15,198 nucleotides of DNA. Origin: Micromonosporaceae bacterium (GTDB taxonomy: Bacteria; Actinomycetota; Actinomycetes; Mycobacteriales; Micromonosporaceae). Below are positions 1-7,461 of the stretch, piece by piece. The notes under the pieces were generated by a model. That model was not told the DNA's origin. It ran no database searches and worked only from the letters and a program-made list of their open reading frames with translations. Made by a program: the position numbers and the translations under genes. The stretch spans positions 1 to 15,198 of the forward strand of contig JADGGF010000046.1 of the NCBI GenBank assembly GCA_019690055.1, read 5' to 3'. Position 1 is the first letter of the stretch. Each line of letters begins with the position of its first letter.

Positions 1-1449
1 GCCCCCGCGTGGTCACCGCCACCCGCGCGGGCCCGTCAGCCGCAGCGGCGCCCCAGCCGGGACGAGTACGACGACTACCAGTACGACCGCGAGCCCGCCC
101 GTCGCCCCTGGTGGCACTGGGCGGTCGCCGTGGTGGCGGCGATCGCGCTCGGGGCCGGCAGCGCCGCCATCACGGGGGCGATCGCCCCGGACGGCACGGT
201 CGCCTACCACGCCGGCGTCGACATGGGTCACCGGGCATCGGTCCCCGACCCGATCGGCGACGCCGCCGCCGTGCCGAGCCGAACCGGGCTGGAGGCCGCG
301 CTGGCTCCGCTCTTCGCCGACGCCGGTCTGGGGACGAGCGTGGCCGGTACCGTGGCCGATGCCCTGACCGGCGAGGTGCTGTGGGAACGCGGCGGCGACG
401 CGGCGATGACCCCGGCCTCGGCGGCCAAGTTGCTGACCGCGGCCGCGGTCCTGCACACCCGCGGGCCCAACTACCGCATCCCCACCCGGGTGGTGGCCGG
501 GGCGAACCCGGGTGAGGTGGTGATCGTCGGGGGCGGCGACCCCACGCTGGCCGTGGGCGAGGTGTCCGCCTACCCCGGGGCCGCCCGGCTGGACGAGCTC
601 GCCAAGCAGGTGCGCGAGGCCCTGGGAAGCCGTACGCCGACCCGGGTTCTGGTCGACACGTCGCTGTTCTCGGGGCCGACCACGCATCCCACCTGGTTCG
701 AGCCTGACGTGGCCGGGGGTGTGATCTCGAACATCACCGCCCTGATGACCGACGGCGCCCGGGTGAACCCGACCGACCGGCGTAGCAACGCGCCACGCCA
801 CGCGGAGCCCGACATGGCGGCGGCGCGGCTGTTCGCCCAGGCGCTGGGCGTGTCGCCGGACCAGGTCGGGCGAACCACCGCGCCGGCGAACGCCCAGGTG
901 CTCGGCGAGGTTCTCTCACCACCGATCGCGCGCATCGTCGAGATGATGCTGCTCGACAGCGACAACGTCATCGCCGAAATGCTGGCCCGTCAGGTCGCGG
1001 TGGCCAAGGGCCTGCCGGCGAGCTTCGACGGGGCGGCGCAGGCGACGCGGACCGTGCTCGCCGAGCTCCAGGTGCCCGTGCCGGCCGGGGGCGGGCTCGT
1101 CGATGGCAGCGGCCTGTCCGACGCGAACCGCGTCACCACGAACCAGCTCGTGGCTGTCCTGCACCAGGCCATTTCGCCGGAGCATCCCCAGTTGCGCGTT
1201 CTGCTGTCCGGCCTGCCGGTCGCCGGGTACTCCGGCACGCTCGGCGAACGGAGCGGCGCGGGCCTCGGCGTGGTGCGGGCGAAGACGGGAACGCTCAACC
1301 ACGTCAACGCGCTCGCCGGCTACGTGGTCGATGCGGACGGCCGGGCGCTCGTCTTCGCGGTGGTCGCGGACGCGACGGACAACAAGTGGGCCGCCGAGAG
1401 CGCGCTGGACCGCATCGCCGCCCAGCTCAGCCGGTGCGGGTGTAGGTAA
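1..1449 (+). CDS. dacB: D-alanyl-D-alanine carboxypeptidase / endopeptidase, PBP4 (DacB) family; 5' end outside window
   Basis: A penicillin-binding protein that trims or cleaves peptidoglycan peptide stems outside the membrane. The three serine-transferase motifs of the family are visible in order: SxxK as SAAK (418-429, nucleophile Ser), SDN (958-966) and KTG (1282-1290). The reading frame is open to the left edge without a stop; it encodes a Pro/Arg-rich and Tyr/Asp-rich cytoplasmic stretch followed by a hydrophobic segment beginning near WWHWAVAVV (about 106-180), so the protein is probably anchored by one N-terminal membrane helix or uncleaved signal. A GTG at 130 lies inside that hydrophobic segment and would destroy it, so the true start is upstream of the window. 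The insertion typical of PBP4 lies between SxxK and SDN. It is followed after 47 bp by the metallopeptidase gene, an order often seen in actinobacteria. Family assignment is firm; the exact start is not visible. Confidence 0.93.
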   Translation, partial: APAWSPPPARARQPQRRPSRDEYDDYQYDREPARRPWWHWAVAVVAAIALGAGSAAITGAIAPDGTVAYHAGVDMGHRASVPDPIGDAAAVPSRTGLEAALAPLFADAGLGTSVAGTVADALTGEVLWERGGDAAMTPASAAKLLTAAAVLHTRGPNYRIPTRVVAGANPGEVVIVGGGDPTLAVGEVSAYPGAARLDELAKQVREALGSRTPTRVLVDTSLFSGPTTHPTWFEPDVAGGVISNITALMTDGARVNPTDRRSNAPRHAEPDMAAARLFAQALGVSPDQVGRTTAPANAQVLGEVLSPPIARIVEMMLLDSDNVIAEMLARQVAVAKGLPASFDGAAQATRTVLAELQVPVPAGGGLVDGSGLSDANRVTTNQLVAVLHQAISPEHPQLRVLLSGLPVAGYSGTLGERSGAGLGVVRAKTGTLNHVNALAGYVVDADGRALVFAVVADATDNKWAAESALDRIAAQLSRCGCR

Positions 1450-1483
1450 ACGCCGGCGTGAGTGTCCGTTAGGTCAGCGCGGG

Positions 1484-1496
1484 TACGGTAGCCAGC
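1484..1496 (+). promoter_or_regulatory. Candidate -10 box for a leaderless transcript of the metallopeptidase gene
   Basis: TACGGT (1484-1489) matches the actinobacterial TANNNT -10 consensus and ends 7 nt before the ATG at 1497, so transcription would begin at or next to the start codon. There is no Shine-Dalgarno sequence between this box and the ATG. No convincing -35 hexamer is seen. The same arrangement recurs at 8277-8266 (minus), 8471, 9987 and 11498. Confidence 0.5.
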
Positions 1497-2756
1497 ATGG
1501 CGCAGTTCGGCCGCGAGCACGACGAGCACGCGGGCCCCGCGACCGCGAGTCGGCGGTTCATCGATTGGGGTCTCGCCGAGGCGACCGCCGGAGCCCTGGG
1601 CAAGTCCGGCCCGCGGGTGACCGTGGCCGAGGCGACCGAGGTTGTCGAGCAGCTGCGCCGGCTCGCGGGCGAGGCGGCCGACCACGTCGAGGCGTTCACC
1701 GGCCTGCGCCCCAGCGGCCCGCCGGCCCCCGTACGGGTGGTGGACCGCCGGGCCTGGGCCTCCGCCAACATTGTGGGGCTGCGGGCCGTGGTCGCCCCGC
1801 TGCTCATGCGGGCCACGCGCGGGCGGGAGCCCGGACCCCTCGCCGACGCGGTGGGTTCCCGGCTCACCGGGGTGCAGGCGGGGACCGTGCTCGCCTATCT
1901 CTCCGGCCGCGTGCTGGGTCAGTACGAGGTGTTCGCCAGCGACCCCGGGCAGTTGCTGCTGGTGGCGCCCAACATCGTCGACGTCGAGCGTCGGATCGGG
2001 GCCAACCCCCGTGACTTCCGGCTCTGGGTGTGCCTGCACGAGGCCACCCACCGGACCCAGTTCACCGCGGTGCCCTGGCTGCGCGCGCACTTTCTCGCCG
2101 AGGTGGCGGCGTTCGTCGACGCGGGTGGCTCGGGCGAGGAGATCGCCGAGCGGCTGCGTCGGGCGCTGCGGGATCTGGTCGATGCGGTGCGCGATCCGAG
2201 CAACCAGCGGTCGGTGCTCGACCTCGTGCAGACCCCGGCCCAGCGGGTCGTGCTGGACCGGATCACCGCGCTGATGACGTTGCTGGAGGGGCACGCCGAG
2301 TTCGTCATGGACGGCGTCGGGCCCCGGGTCGTGCCGACCGTGGCCCAGATCCGAGCGCGGTTCAACCGGCGCCGGGAGGGCGGCCATCCGATCGAGAAGC
2401 TCATCCGTCGGTTGCTCGGCGTGGACGCGAAGCTACGCCAGTACGCCGAGGGGCGACAGTTCGTGCACCAGGTGGTGACCCGGGTCGGGATGGCGGGCTT
2501 CAACCGGGTGTGGGAGTCGCCGCTCACCCTCCCGTTGCCCCACGAGCTCGCCGATCCCGAGGCGTGGATCACCCGGGTCGGCGTGTCCGCGGAGACCCCG
2601 ACCCCGCCCGCTGCACCGTCTGGCAATTCCGCGCAGCCTCCCGGAGCGGAATCTGCAAGCAATTCCGCGCAGCCTGCCGGAGCGGAATCTGCGAACAATT
2701 CCGCGCAGCGTGCCGGAGCGGAATCTGCGAACAAAGCCGACGAGCCGAACGGCTGA
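1497..2756 (+). CDS. Zinc-dependent metallopeptidase-like protein, DUF2342 ("F420 biosynthesis-associated") family
   Basis: A 419-residue actinobacterial protein of the zincin-like DUF2342 family, whose substrate is unknown to me; database names link it to coenzyme F420 only by phylogenetic co-occurrence. The HEXXH zinc motif is present as HEATH (residues 181-185: His181, Glu182, His185), preceded by LWVCL. A second conserved-looking helix contains GHAEFVMDGVG, where the acidic residues could supply a further metal ligand (inference). No signal peptide or membrane helix is seen, so it is probably cytoplasmic. The start ATG is supported by a -10 box 7 nt upstream. It sits 3 bp before tilS, implying co-transcription. 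The last ~55 residues are a low-complexity Pro/Ala/Ser/Asn/Glu tail containing three 12-residue repeats (377-412), which I consider a lineage-specific addition beyond the conserved domain. Confidence 0.88.
   Translation: MAQFGREHDEHAGPATASRRFIDWGLAEATAGALGKSGPRVTVAEATEVVEQLRRLAGEAADHVEAFTGLRPSGPPAPVRVVDRRAWASANIVGLRAVVAPLLMRATRGREPGPLADAVGSRLTGVQAGTVLAYLSGRVLGQYEVFASDPGQLLLVAPNIVDVERRIGANPRDFRLWVCLHEATHRTQFTAVPWLRAHFLAEVAAFVDAGGSGEEIAERLRRALRDLVDAVRDPSNQRSVLDLVQTPAQRVVLDRITALMTLLEGHAEFVMDGVGPRVVPTVAQIRARFNRRREGGHPIEKLIRRLLGVDAKLRQYAEGRQFVHQVVTRVGMAGFNRVWESPLTLPLPHELADPEAWITRVGVSAETPTPPAAPSGNSAQPPGAESASNSAQPAGAESANNSAQRAGAESANKADEPNG
2625..2732 (+). repeat. Three tandem 36-bp repeats with internal palindrome, in frame in the metallopeptidase 3' end
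   Basis: Three perfectly adjacent 36-bp units (2625-2660, 2661-2696, 2697-2732) differ from each other at only a few bases. Each begins AATTCCGCGCAGC and contains the inverted arms ATTCCGC and GCGGAAT. In the gene frame they encode NSAQPPGAESAS, NSAQPAGAESAN and NSAQRAGAESAN. Base composition is visibly less GC-rich than the flanks. The array ends 22 bp before the metallopeptidase stop codon. No spacers separate the units, so this is not a CRISPR array. Confidence 0.95.
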
Positions 2757-2759
2757 CCG

Positions 2760-3863
2760 ATGGCCGCCCTCGATCCGGCGGTGGCGGCCGTACGGTCGGC
2801 GGTGCGCGGGATCGTCCCGCGGCTGACCCCGCCGGCGCTCGCGGGTGTCCCGGCCGACCCGACGGGCGCGCGTGGGTCGCCGCTGGTGCTCGTGGCGTGC
2901 TCCGGCGGCCCCGACTCGATGGCACTCGCCGCCGCCGCCCGGTTCGTGCTCCCCCGGCTCGGCCTGCGGGTCGGCCTGGTGACTGTCGACCACCAGCTCC
3001 AGCCGGGCTCCGCCGACCGGGCGCAGACGGTGGCGACCTGGGCCAGCGAGGCCGGCTTCACGCCCGTGGAGGTCCAGACGGTGTCGGTCGCCGGTCGGGC
3101 GGGCGGGCCGGAGGCGGCGGCGCGCGAGGCGCGCTACGAAGCCCTCGCCGCGGCGGCCCGCGCCCACCGCGCGAGTGCGGTCCTGCTCGGCCACACCCGC
3201 GACGACCAGGCGGAGACGGTCCTGCTGGCGCTCGTACGCGGGGCCGGGCCGCGGGGACTGTCGGGCATGCCGGTGCACCGGGTGCGGCACGGGGTGGTGT
3301 TCCTGCGTCCGCTGCTGGGCGTGTCCCGCGAGCAGACCCGGTCCGCCTGCCGCGCCGAGGGGCTGCCGGTCTGGCACGACCCGCACAACGTCGATCCCGC
3401 CTTCCGCCGCACCAGCGCCCGGGCGTTGCTGGCGCTGCTGGTCGAGCACCTCGGTCCCGCGGTGGTGGACAACCTGGCGCGCACCGCCCGGCTGGTCGCC
3501 GCGGACACCGCCGTGCTCGACCGGGTCGCCCGGCGCGCCCTGCGGCGAGCGCGGCAGGCCGGTCACGGTGGGCTGTCGGTGGCCGTGCTGGCGCGGTTGC
3601 CCGAGGCCATCCGCACCCGGGTGCTGCTGCGGTGGGCGGCCGCCGTCGGCGCACCCGGCTCGGCCCTCTCCCACCGGCACGTCGCCGCCCTCGACGCCCT
3701 GGTCACCGACTGGCGCGGCCAGGGGCCGGTCAGCCTGCCGGGCGGTATCCCGGTGGTTCGCCGGGAGGGCGCGCTGATCGTGGCGCGGGGCATAGGGCAG
3801 GCTGTTACTGCCCAGCCGGGCGAGGCCCCGGACGGGTCAGTGATGGGCGGGCAGGCGCGATGA
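2760..3863 (+). CDS. tilS: tRNA(Ile)-lysidine synthetase TilS
   Basis: ATP-dependent enzyme that converts cytidine-34 of the CAU-anticodon tRNA-Ile to lysidine, so that it reads AUA and is charged with isoleucine; an essential cytoplasmic tRNA modification. The N-type ATP pyrophosphatase P-loop is seen as SGGPDS (residues 48-53), followed by the VDHQL strand and the GHTRDDQAET segment characteristic of TilS. The downstream RRTSARALLALL segment fits the region after the catalytic domain, and an Arg/Ala-rich helical part follows. At 367 residues it is slightly long for the short actinobacterial form, with a ~40-residue N-terminal lead and a Gly/Pro tail. The ATG lies 3 bp after the metallopeptidase stop, so translation is probably coupled. 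The hpt gene follows after about 13 bp, an order (tilS-hpt-ftsH) conserved widely in bacteria. Confidence 0.95.
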   Translation: MAALDPAVAAVRSAVRGIVPRLTPPALAGVPADPTGARGSPLVLVACSGGPDSMALAAAARFVLPRLGLRVGLVTVDHQLQPGSADRAQTVATWASEAGFTPVEVQTVSVAGRAGGPEAAAREARYEALAAAARAHRASAVLLGHTRDDQAETVLLALVRGAGPRGLSGMPVHRVRHGVVFLRPLLGVSREQTRSACRAEGLPVWHDPHNVDPAFRRTSARALLALLVEHLGPAVVDNLARTARLVAADTAVLDRVARRALRRARQAGHGGLSVAVLARLPEAIRTRVLLRWAAAVGAPGSALSHRHVAALDALVTDWRGQGPVSLPGGIPVVRREGALIVARGIGQAVTAQPGEAPDGSVMGGQAR

Positions 3864-3876
3864 GTGGGCAGGTGTG

Positions 3877-4548
3877 ATGGTTGACGGTGGTTCCCGGGTC
3901 GAGGTGGCCGCGGTGAACGGCGGGGCCGGGCCAGACCACGGGACTGGGCCATATCACGGGGCTGGATCGGATGACGGGGCCGTGCCCGGCGAGGGTTGGT
4001 ACGCCGGGGACATCGAGCGCGTGGTGGTGAGCGAAACGCGTCTGCGGCAACGGGTCGAGGAGCTCGCCGCCAGCGTCGCGGCCGATCACCGCGGTCAGCG
4101 GTTGCTGCTCGTCGGCGTCCTCAAGGGCGCCTTCGTCTTCATGGCCGACTTTGCCCGGGCGCTCGGGCGGCACGTGCAGGTCGAGGTCGAGTTCATGGCG
4201 GTCTCGTCCTACGGCCAGGCGGTCACCTCATCCGGAGTGGTGCGCATCCTCAAGGACCTCGACCGGGACATCGCCGACCAGCACGTGATCGTGGTGGAGG
4301 ACATCGTGGACTCCGGTCTCACGTTGTCCTGGCTGCTGCGGTACCTCGGCAGCCGCAACCCCGCGTCGGTGCGGGTCGTGGCGCTGCTGCGCAAGCCGGA
4401 GGCGCTCACGGTCGAGGTTCCTGTCCATTATGTCGGGTTTGATATTCCCAACGACTTCGTTGTGGGGTATGGGCTGGACTACGCGGAGCGCTACCGTGAG
4501 GTGCCGTACATCGGTGTGCTCAAGCCCGCGGTCTACACGCGTCCGTGA
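3877..4548 (+). CDS. hpt: Hypoxanthine phosphoribosyltransferase
   Basis: Purine salvage enzyme that joins hypoxanthine (and often guanine) to PRPP to give IMP/GMP in the cytoplasm. The PRPP-binding loop is present as VVEDIVDSGLT (Glu141-Thr149 counting from ATG 3877), preceded by the LVGVLKGAFVFMADFAR segment and followed by the FDIPNDFVVGYGLDYAERYR segment typical of bacterial Hpt. Start choice is uncertain: GTG 3874, ATG 3877 and an internal GTG at 3982 are all in frame. ATG 3877 adds about 35 residues of Gly/His/Asp-rich sequence with three hexapeptide repeats before the conserved part begins near WYAGDIERVV; GTG 3982 would give a protein of standard length. The spacing to tilS (13 bp) favours the upstream start. 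Function is secure, the N-terminus is not. Confidence 0.94.
   Translation: MVDGGSRVEVAAVNGGAGPDHGTGPYHGAGSDDGAVPGEGWYAGDIERVVVSETRLRQRVEELAASVAADHRGQRLLLVGVLKGAFVFMADFARALGRHVQVEVEFMAVSSYGQAVTSSGVVRILKDLDRDIADQHVIVVEDIVDSGLTLSWLLRYLGSRNPASVRVVALLRKPEALTVEVPVHYVGFDIPNDFVVGYGLDYAERYREVPYIGVLKPAVYTRP
3928..3981 (+). repeat. Three degenerate 18-bp repeats in the Hpt N-terminal extension
   Basis: Three consecutive in-frame 18-bp units (3928-3945, 3946-3963, 3964-3981) encode the hexapeptides GPDHGT, GPYHGA and GSDDGA. They look like recent slippage-derived expansion of a disordered N-terminus, or untranslated leader if Hpt starts at GTG 3982. Confidence 0.7.
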
Positions 4549-4565
4549 CGCGAGCGCCGCCGAAC

Positions 4566-4616
4566 GTACGGTGTACCGTCGAATGACCGGGCGCCCCCGG
4601 GGCGTCCGATCCGTAC
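4566..4616 (+). terminator. Possible nested hairpin between hpt and ftsH
   Basis: An outer stem GTACGG (4566-4571) / CCGTAC (4611-4616) encloses a GC-rich inner inverted repeat GGGCGCCCC/GGGGCGTCC around 4589-4607. It lies 18 bp after the hpt stop. There is no U-run, as is common for actinobacterial terminators, so it could equally be a leader structure or mere GC-rich symmetry. Confidence 0.3.
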
Positions 4617-4654
4617 CGGGTGCCGGGTAAGTCCGGTGGCCCCATGACCGCACG

Positions 4655-4682
4655 TTGACCGGGAGGCTGGGCGCGGTAGCGC
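4655..4682 (+). promoter_or_regulatory. Candidate promoter of ftsH
   Basis: TTGACC (4655-4660, -35-like) is separated by 16 bp from TAGCGC (4677-4682, weak -10). A start site about 7 nt on would place the 5' end only a few bases before the ftsH ATG at 4693. The only Shine-Dalgarno-like sequence (GGGAGG, 4661-4666) is too far from the ATG to serve as one and lies inside this spacer, supporting a leaderless or nearly leaderless mRNA. Confidence 0.38.
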
Positions 4683-4692
4683 TCGACATCGC

Positions 4693-6699
4693 ATGGAACG
4701 TATCCGAGGCATCTTCCGTCGTCCCTCGGTGTGGATCATCATCGTGATCCTCGCCGCGATCGGGCTGTCCAGCCGATTCGCCGGGGGCTCGGACTATACC
4801 AAGGTGGACACATCGGTCGCCCTGGCTGAGCTGGCCAACGGAAACGCCAGCGCGGTCGTGTTCCAGGACCGCGAGCAGAACCTCCAGCTCGAGCTGCGGC
4901 GAGAGATCACCGTGGACGGCCGGCCGACCGACCACATTGAGGCCAACGTGCCCACCGGGTCGAACGCGGCGGTGCTCAGTGAGCTGCGCGACCTGCAGGA
5001 GCAGGGCCGGCTGGCCGAGTTCGACATCAAGTACACGCGGGACAGCGTCTGGCTGAGCTTCCTGCTCAACCTGCTGCCGATCGCGATTCTGGTGATCCTG
5101 CTGCTGCTGTTCATGTCCCAGATGCAGGGTGGCGGCAGCCGGGTGCTCAACTTCGGCAAGTCCAAGGCCAAGCTGGTGGCTAAGGACACCCCGAAGACGA
5201 CGTTCGCCGACGTGGCCGGGGCCGACGAGGCCGTCCAGGAGCTGCACGAGATCAAGGACTTCCTGCAGAACCCGGCCAAGTACCAGGCGCTGGGCGCGAA
5301 GATCCCGAAGGGTGTGCTGCTCTACGGGCCTCCGGGCACGGGCAAGACGCTGCTCGCCCGGGCGGTCGCGGGCGAGGCGGGCGTGCCGTTCTACTCCATC
5401 AGCGGTTCGGATTTCGTGGAGATGTTCGTCGGCGTCGGGGCCAGCCGGGTTCGCGACCTGTTCGAGCAGGCGAAGGCCAACGCGCCGGCGATCGTGTTCG
5501 TCGACGAGATCGACGCCGTGGGGCGGCACCGGGGCGCGGGTCTCGGTGGCGGCCACGACGAGCGGGAGCAGACGCTCAACCAGCTGCTCGTCGAGATGGA
5601 CGGCTTCGACACCAAGGGCGGTGTGATCCTCATTGCCGCGACCAACCGGCCGGACATCCTCGACCCGGCGCTGCTGCGCCCGGGCCGGTTCGACCGCCAG
5701 ATCGCCGTGGACGCGCCGGACATGGAGGGGCGTAAGGCGATCCTGCGGGTGCATGCGAAGGGCAAGCCGTTCGCGCCCGACGTCGACCTGGACGCGGTGG
5801 CCCGGCGGACGCCGGGCTTCTCCGGCGCGGACCTGGCCAACGTGATCAACGAGGCCGCGTTGCTGACCGCCCGTAACGACAAGCGCGCGATCACCAATGA
5901 GTTCCTCGAGGAGGCGATCGACCGCGTGATCGCCGGCCCCGAGCGGCGCAGTCGGGTGATGAGCGACAAGGAGAAGAAGATCACGGCGTACCACGAGGCC
6001 GGGCACGCCCTGGTCGCGTGGGCGATGCCGCAGCTCGCGCCCGTCCACAAGGTCACGATCCTGTCGCGCGGACGCTCGCTGGGACACACGCTGGTGCTGC
6101 CCACCGAGGACAAGTACACCCAGACCCGCGGCGAGATGATCGACACGCTGGCGTACGCCCTGGGTGGTCGGGCGGCCGAGGAGCTGGTGTTCCACGAGCC
6201 GACCACCGGCGCGGGCAACGACATCGAGAAGGCGTCGGCGATCGCCCGGGCCATGGTCACCCAGTACGGCATGAGCGCCAAGCTCGGCGCCGTGAAGTAC
6301 GGCAGCACCCAGGACGAGCCGTTCCTGGGGCGGACCATGGGCCACCAGAAGGACTACTCCGACGCCATCGCGGCCGAGATCGACGCCGAGGTGCGCAACC
6401 TCATCGAGCTGGCGCACGACGAGGCCTGGGAGATCCTGGTCGAGTACCGGGACGTGCTGGACAACATCGTGCTGGAGCTGATGGAGAAGGAGACCATCTC
6501 GCAGGCCGACCTGGCCCGGCTCTGCGCCCGGGTGCAGAAGCGTCGGCCGATGGCCCCCTTCAACGGCTTCGGCAAGCGGCAGCCCTCCGACCGGCCGCCC
6601 GTGCTGACGCCGGCCGAGCGGGAGGCGCTCAAGGCCCAGGCCGAGGCGGACGGGGTGCAGGCGCACACCGGCGCCACGTCGGAGAGCAATGGCTCCTGA
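4693..6699 (+). CDS. ftsH: ATP-dependent zinc metalloprotease FtsH
   Basis: Membrane-anchored AAA+ protease that extracts and degrades damaged membrane proteins and selected regulators; works as a hexamer facing the cytoplasm. The 668-residue product shows, in order: TM1 (about 12-28), an extracytoplasmic domain, TM2 (about 120-140), the AAA+ module with Walker A GPPGTGKT (212-219), Walker B IVFVDE (267-272) and the second region of homology with R332 and R335 as candidate arginine fingers, then the M41 peptidase with HEAGH (434-438) and the third zinc ligand Asp510 in GAGNDIE. The C-terminal tail is Ala/Glu-rich and disordered. The start MERIRGIFRRP is typical of actinobacterial FtsH, and no in-frame start lies close upstream. 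Its last 11 bp overlap folE. All catalytic residues are present. Confidence 0.98.
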   Translation: MERIRGIFRRPSVWIIIVILAAIGLSSRFAGGSDYTKVDTSVALAELANGNASAVVFQDREQNLQLELRREITVDGRPTDHIEANVPTGSNAAVLSELRDLQEQGRLAEFDIKYTRDSVWLSFLLNLLPIAILVILLLLFMSQMQGGGSRVLNFGKSKAKLVAKDTPKTTFADVAGADEAVQELHEIKDFLQNPAKYQALGAKIPKGVLLYGPPGTGKTLLARAVAGEAGVPFYSISGSDFVEMFVGVGASRVRDLFEQAKANAPAIVFVDEIDAVGRHRGAGLGGGHDEREQTLNQLLVEMDGFDTKGGVILIAATNRPDILDPALLRPGRFDRQIAVDAPDMEGRKAILRVHAKGKPFAPDVDLDAVARRTPGFSGADLANVINEAALLTARNDKRAITNEFLEEAIDRVIAGPERRSRVMSDKEKKITAYHEAGHALVAWAMPQLAPVHKVTILSRGRSLGHTLVLPTEDKYTQTRGEMIDTLAYALGGRAAEELVFHEPTTGAGNDIEKASAIARAMVTQYGMSAKLGAVKYGSTQDEPFLGRTMGHQKDYSDAIAAEIDAEVRNLIELAHDEAWEILVEYRDVLDNIVLELMEKETISQADLARLCARVQKRRPMAPFNGFGKRQPSDRPPVLTPAEREALKAQAEADGVQAHTGATSESNGS

Positions 6700-7396
6700 C
6701 GCTCCCGCCGAGGAGACCTTCGTTGGTGGCATTGATGATGATGACATCAACGATCTCGACTACGTAGCGGCGCGCCTGGTCAACGGGCGGCTGGCGGGCG
6801 GGCCGCTGGAGCGTACGGTCGACCTCGACCGCATCGCCCGCGCGGTCCGGGAGATCCTCATCGCGGTCGGTGAGGACCCGGACCGGGAGGGCCTGCGGCA
6901 GACCCCGGCCCGGGTGGCCCGGGCCTACGCCGAGCTCTACGCGGGCCTGCGGGTCGATCCCGAGCGGGTGCTCACCACCACGTTCGAGGCCGGCCACCAG
7001 GAGTTGGTGCTCGTCCGCGACATCGAGGTGATGTCCAGCTGCGAGCACCATCTGTTGCCGTTCTCGGGGGTGGCCCACATCGGCTACATCCCCGGCCCCG
7101 ACGGGCGGATCACCGGCCTGTCGAAGATCGCCCGACTCGTCGAGGTCTACGCCCGGCGGCCCCAGGTGCAGGAGCGGCTCACCACGCAGATCGCGGACAC
7201 GCTGATGGCGAAGCTGCAGCCGCGCGGCGTGATCGTGGTGATCGACTGCGAGCACATGTGCATGGCCGTGCGGGGCATCCGCAAACCCGGGTCCCGGACG
7301 GTCACCTCGGCGGTGCGCGGCGTCCTGCAGAGCGACGCCCGGACCCGGGCGGAGGCGATGAGCCTGCTCGCCCTGCCGCGGCACACCGCCGCCTGA
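6689..7396 (+). CDS. folE: GTP cyclohydrolase I
   Basis: Converts GTP to 7,8-dihydroneopterin triphosphate, the first step of tetrahydrofolate synthesis. The 235-residue product has the zinc-binding residues of the family: Cys118 and His121 in SSCEHHLLPF and Cys191 in CEHMCMAVRG, plus GYIPG and the LSKIARLVEVYARRPQVQERLT signature. The ATG overlaps the ftsH 3' end by 11 bp and has GGAG (6681-6684) at a short spacing, so it is translated from the ftsH mRNA. Residues 1-45 form an unusual acidic extension with a DDDD run before the conserved VDLDRIARAVREIL helix, encoded by visibly less GC-rich DNA (6721-6770). The folP-folB-folK genes that often follow folE in actinobacteria are not here; a convergent membrane-protein gene follows instead. 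Confidence 0.97.
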   Translation: MAPDAPAEETFVGGIDDDDINDLDYVAARLVNGRLAGGPLERTVDLDRIARAVREILIAVGEDPDREGLRQTPARVARAYAELYAGLRVDPERVLTTTFEAGHQELVLVRDIEVMSSCEHHLLPFSGVAHIGYIPGPDGRITGLSKIARLVEVYARRPQVQERLTTQIADTLMAKLQPRGVIVVIDCEHMCMAVRGIRKPGSRTVTSAVRGVLQSDARTRAEAMSLLALPRHTAA

Positions 7397-7411
7397 CCCG
7401 GGGCGTTGGTC

Positions 7412-7433
7412 GCCGGCCGGGCTTCCGGTTGGC
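7412..7433. terminator. Putative terminator hairpin between convergent folE and membrane-protein genes
   Basis: GCCGGCCGG (7412-7420), loop GCTT, CCGGTTGGC (7425-7433): nine base pairs with two G-U pairs in the + strand RNA. It is 15 bp after the folE stop and 28 bp beyond the stop of the minus-strand gene, the expected place for a shared terminator. No U-tract follows. Confidence 0.45.
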
Positions 7434-7461
7434 CGCCGGGCGGGCGTCCTCGGCGCGTGTC

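Noticed and set aside
2625..2732. CRISPR array suggested by three 36-bp repeats
   Set aside because: The units are directly adjacent with no spacers, are in frame within a coding sequence, and no cas gene is present.
4228..6750. 840-codon open frame on the minus strand opposite ftsH
   Set aside because: It lies antisense to a gene with every FtsH motif intact. Its product is Arg/Leu/His/Asp-rich low-complexity sequence without recognisable domains, as expected for a mirror frame in GC-rich DNA.
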